A DNA stretch of 6,134 nt from assembly GCA_018241865.1 (NCBI GenBank), contig JAFECY010000123.1, positions 1 to 6,134 of the forward strand, read 5' to 3'. Made by a program: the position numbers and the translations under genes. The notes beneath the pieces are model-generated. The model saw nothing but the letters and a program-made list of their open reading frames with translations. It searched no databases and was not told the DNA's origin. Position 1 is the stretch's first letter; each line of letters begins with the position of its first letter. This stretch comes from Pseudomonadota bacterium. Its GTDB lineage: Bacteria; Pseudomonadota; Gammaproteobacteria; Burkholderiales; Burkholderiaceae_D. This document shows positions 4,975-6,134 of this stretch, one piece after another.

Positions 4975-6134
4975 ATGAAGCAATCGCTCCAGCTTCGCAC
5001 GTCACAGCATCTCGCGCTCACGCCGCAGCTGCAGCAATCGATACGATTGCTGCAGTTATCGACGCTCGAATTGCATCAGGAGCTGGAACAAATTCTAAGC
5101 GACAACCCGATGCTGGAACGCGTCGATGACCCCCTCGATCATTCGGTGCGTCTGCTCGCCGACGGTGCAATCAGCATCAACAATCCGACCACCGACGACT
5201 CCTCCGCCGCCGACAATACCAACACCGATAACGCAAGCAGCCAAGCAAGCACGGATGGCGCGGACAACGCGGAAACTGCTGGCGCAAACGACAGCGAATG
5301 GAGTTTCGATGACGTGGCGCGCACCACGAAAGCGCCGGAAGACGACGATGCGCGCCCGCAACTCGAAGCGCATCACGTCACCCTGCGCGAGCATTTACTG
5401 GAACAGATGCGCCTGACCGTGCGCGAACGGCGCGACCGTGCCTTGGTCGAACTGGTTATCGACGCGCTGGACGATAACGGCTATCTGGAAGAAGCGCTGG
5501 AAGACATCCATGCACGCCTGCCGGAAGAACTCGCGATCGAACTGGAAGAGCTAACCATCGCCCTGAAGCTGGTGCAAAGTTTCGAGCCGGCCGGAGTCGG
5601 TGCGCGCCACGCCGCCGAATGTCTGTCCCTACAAATCCGCCGCCTGCCCAAGGTGGCACTGGTGACACGCCGTATGGCACTCGTCATTGTCGAGCAACAT
5701 CTCACGCTGTTCGCCCAACGCGATTACAGCAAGCTGAAAAAAGCGCTCGATTGCGATGACGAAGACTTACGCGAAGCGCAAGCGGTGATTCGTCAATGCC
5801 ATCCGCATCCGGGCGCGCTGTTTGCCAGCGATGCCTCGGACTACGTGGTGCCCGATGTGATTGTCAAACGAACCAAACAAGGCTGGCAGGTGGCGCTCAA
5901 TCACGATGTCATGCCGCGCCTGCGGGTCAATGCCTTATACGCGACGATCCTCAAGCAAAACAAAGGTGAGGGCTCGCTCACTTCGCAACTTCAGGAAGCA
6001 CGCTGGCTCATCAAAAACATGCGACAGCGTTTTGACACCATCCTGCGCGTAGCGCAAGCCATCGTTGACCGGCAGCGCAATTTCTTTACCCACGGCGCAG
6101 TCGCCATGCGGCCTCTTGTGTTGCGTGAAATTGC
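4975..6134 (+). CDS. rpoN: RNA polymerase sigma-54 factor RpoN, 3'-truncated by window edge
   Basis: The frame is open from ATG 4975 to the window end (386 codons plus two bases). Region I is the typical N-terminus MKQSLQLRTSQHLALTPQLQ followed by QSIRLLQLSTLEL (1-33), which binds activators and inhibits isomerisation, then ELEQILSDNPMLE (36-48). Region II is an acidic, Asp/Asn/Ser/Thr-rich linker at about 51-128. The core-binding region III begins near TLREHLLEQM (136-145), with DALDDNGYL (163-171), FEPAGVGARHAAECL (204-218) and CHPHPG (275-280), then VVPDVIVKR (291-299), WLIKNMRQRFDTILRVAQAIV (about 344-364), QRNFF and MRPLVLREI at the end. The helix-turn-helix and RpoN box that read the -24/-12 promoter are beyond the edge; E. 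coli RpoN has 477 residues, so about 100 are missing. Position after lptB is conserved in many proteobacteria. The start is fixed by the conserved N-terminus, although the nearest purine-rich site (GGAAA at 4958-4962) is too far for a good Shine-Dalgarno. Confidence 0.96.
   Translation, partial: MKQSLQLRTSQHLALTPQLQQSIRLLQLSTLELHQELEQILSDNPMLERVDDPLDHSVRLLADGAISINNPTTDDSSAADNTNTDNASSQASTDGADNAETAGANDSEWSFDDVARTTKAPEDDDARPQLEAHHVTLREHLLEQMRLTVRERRDRALVELVIDALDDNGYLEEALEDIHARLPEELAIELEELTIALKLVQSFEPAGVGARHAAECLSLQIRRLPKVALVTRRMALVIVEQHLTLFAQRDYSKLKKALDCDDEDLREAQAVIRQCHPHPGALFASDASDYVVPDVIVKRTKQGWQVALNHDVMPRLRVNALYATILKQNKGEGSLTSQLQEARWLIKNMRQRFDTILRVAQAIVDRQRNFFTHGAVAMRPLVLREI
5029..5055 (+). 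repeat. Perfect 12-bp inverted repeat (hairpin) inside rpoN
   Basis: CTGCAGCAATCG (5029-5040) and CGATTGCTGCAG (5044-5055) are exact reverse complements around the loop ATA (5041-5043). In RNA the stem can grow by a G-U and an A-U pair (5028/5056 and 5027/5057). It coincides exactly with codons 19-27, encoding LQQSIRLLQ of sigma-54 region I. It is followed by mixed sequence and not by a T-run, so it is not a standard intrinsic terminator. Whether it has a function is unknown. Confidence 0.85.

Noticed and set aside
5027..5060. Intrinsic terminator in early rpoN
   Set aside because: The hairpin is strong but no T-run follows it, and it lies inside conserved coding sequence.
1..6134. Possible novel defence, mobile or biosynthetic system
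   Set aside because: Every stretch is accounted for by recognised housekeeping genes with family-typical lengths and motifs; no integrase, transposase, direct repeat array, tRNA or abrupt change in base composition was seen.

Overview
The window is a betaproteobacterial chromosomal segment, most likely from the order Burkholderiales. An Oxalobacteraceae-type organism (Herminiimonas/Collimonas-like) is my best guess. The evidence is the gene order (cation antiporter divergent from kdsD-kdsC-lptC-lptA-lptB-rpoN), the protein family signatures and a moderately high GC content with even codon use. The genus is inference and was not tested.

Layout. Positions 1-1392 (minus strand) hold the first 464 codons of a Kef-type (CPA2) cation:proton antiporter: a membrane domain of about a dozen helices and the start of a cytoplasmic TrkA-N/KTN nucleotide-binding domain, cut by the left edge. 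An 88-bp AT-rich divergent intergenic region (1393-1480) follows and must hold the promoters for both directions. From 1481 to the right edge is one tightly packed plus-strand operon: kdsD (1481-2509), kdsC (2509-3030), lptC (3027-3626), lptA (3632-4201), lptB (4216-4956) and rpoN (4975 to beyond 6134, lacking roughly its last 100 codons). Junctions are 1- or 4-base overlaps or gaps of 5-18 bases, and I see no internal terminator.

Function. KdsD and KdsC catalyse the first and third steps of Kdo synthesis (arabinose-5-phosphate isomerase and Kdo-8-phosphate phosphatase), feeding the inner core of lipopolysaccharide. LptC, LptA and LptB are the inner-membrane anchor, periplasmic bridge and cytoplasmic ATPase of the Lpt machine that moves finished LPS to the outer membrane. 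rpoN encodes sigma-54. It sits downstream of lptB in many proteobacteria, usually followed by hpf/raiA and ptsN, which would lie outside this window.

This is a conserved housekeeping region. I found no mobile element, CRISPR array, RNA gene, phage gene or unknown gene cassette, and no evidence of a new biological system. The points most worth a second look are small: a perfect 12-bp inverted repeat with a 3-base loop that exactly covers codons 19-27 of rpoN, a symmetric TATAAA/TTTATA element between the divergent genes, and the lack of a Shine-Dalgarno sequence before kdsD with a -10-like hexamer placed so that the mRNA could be leaderless.
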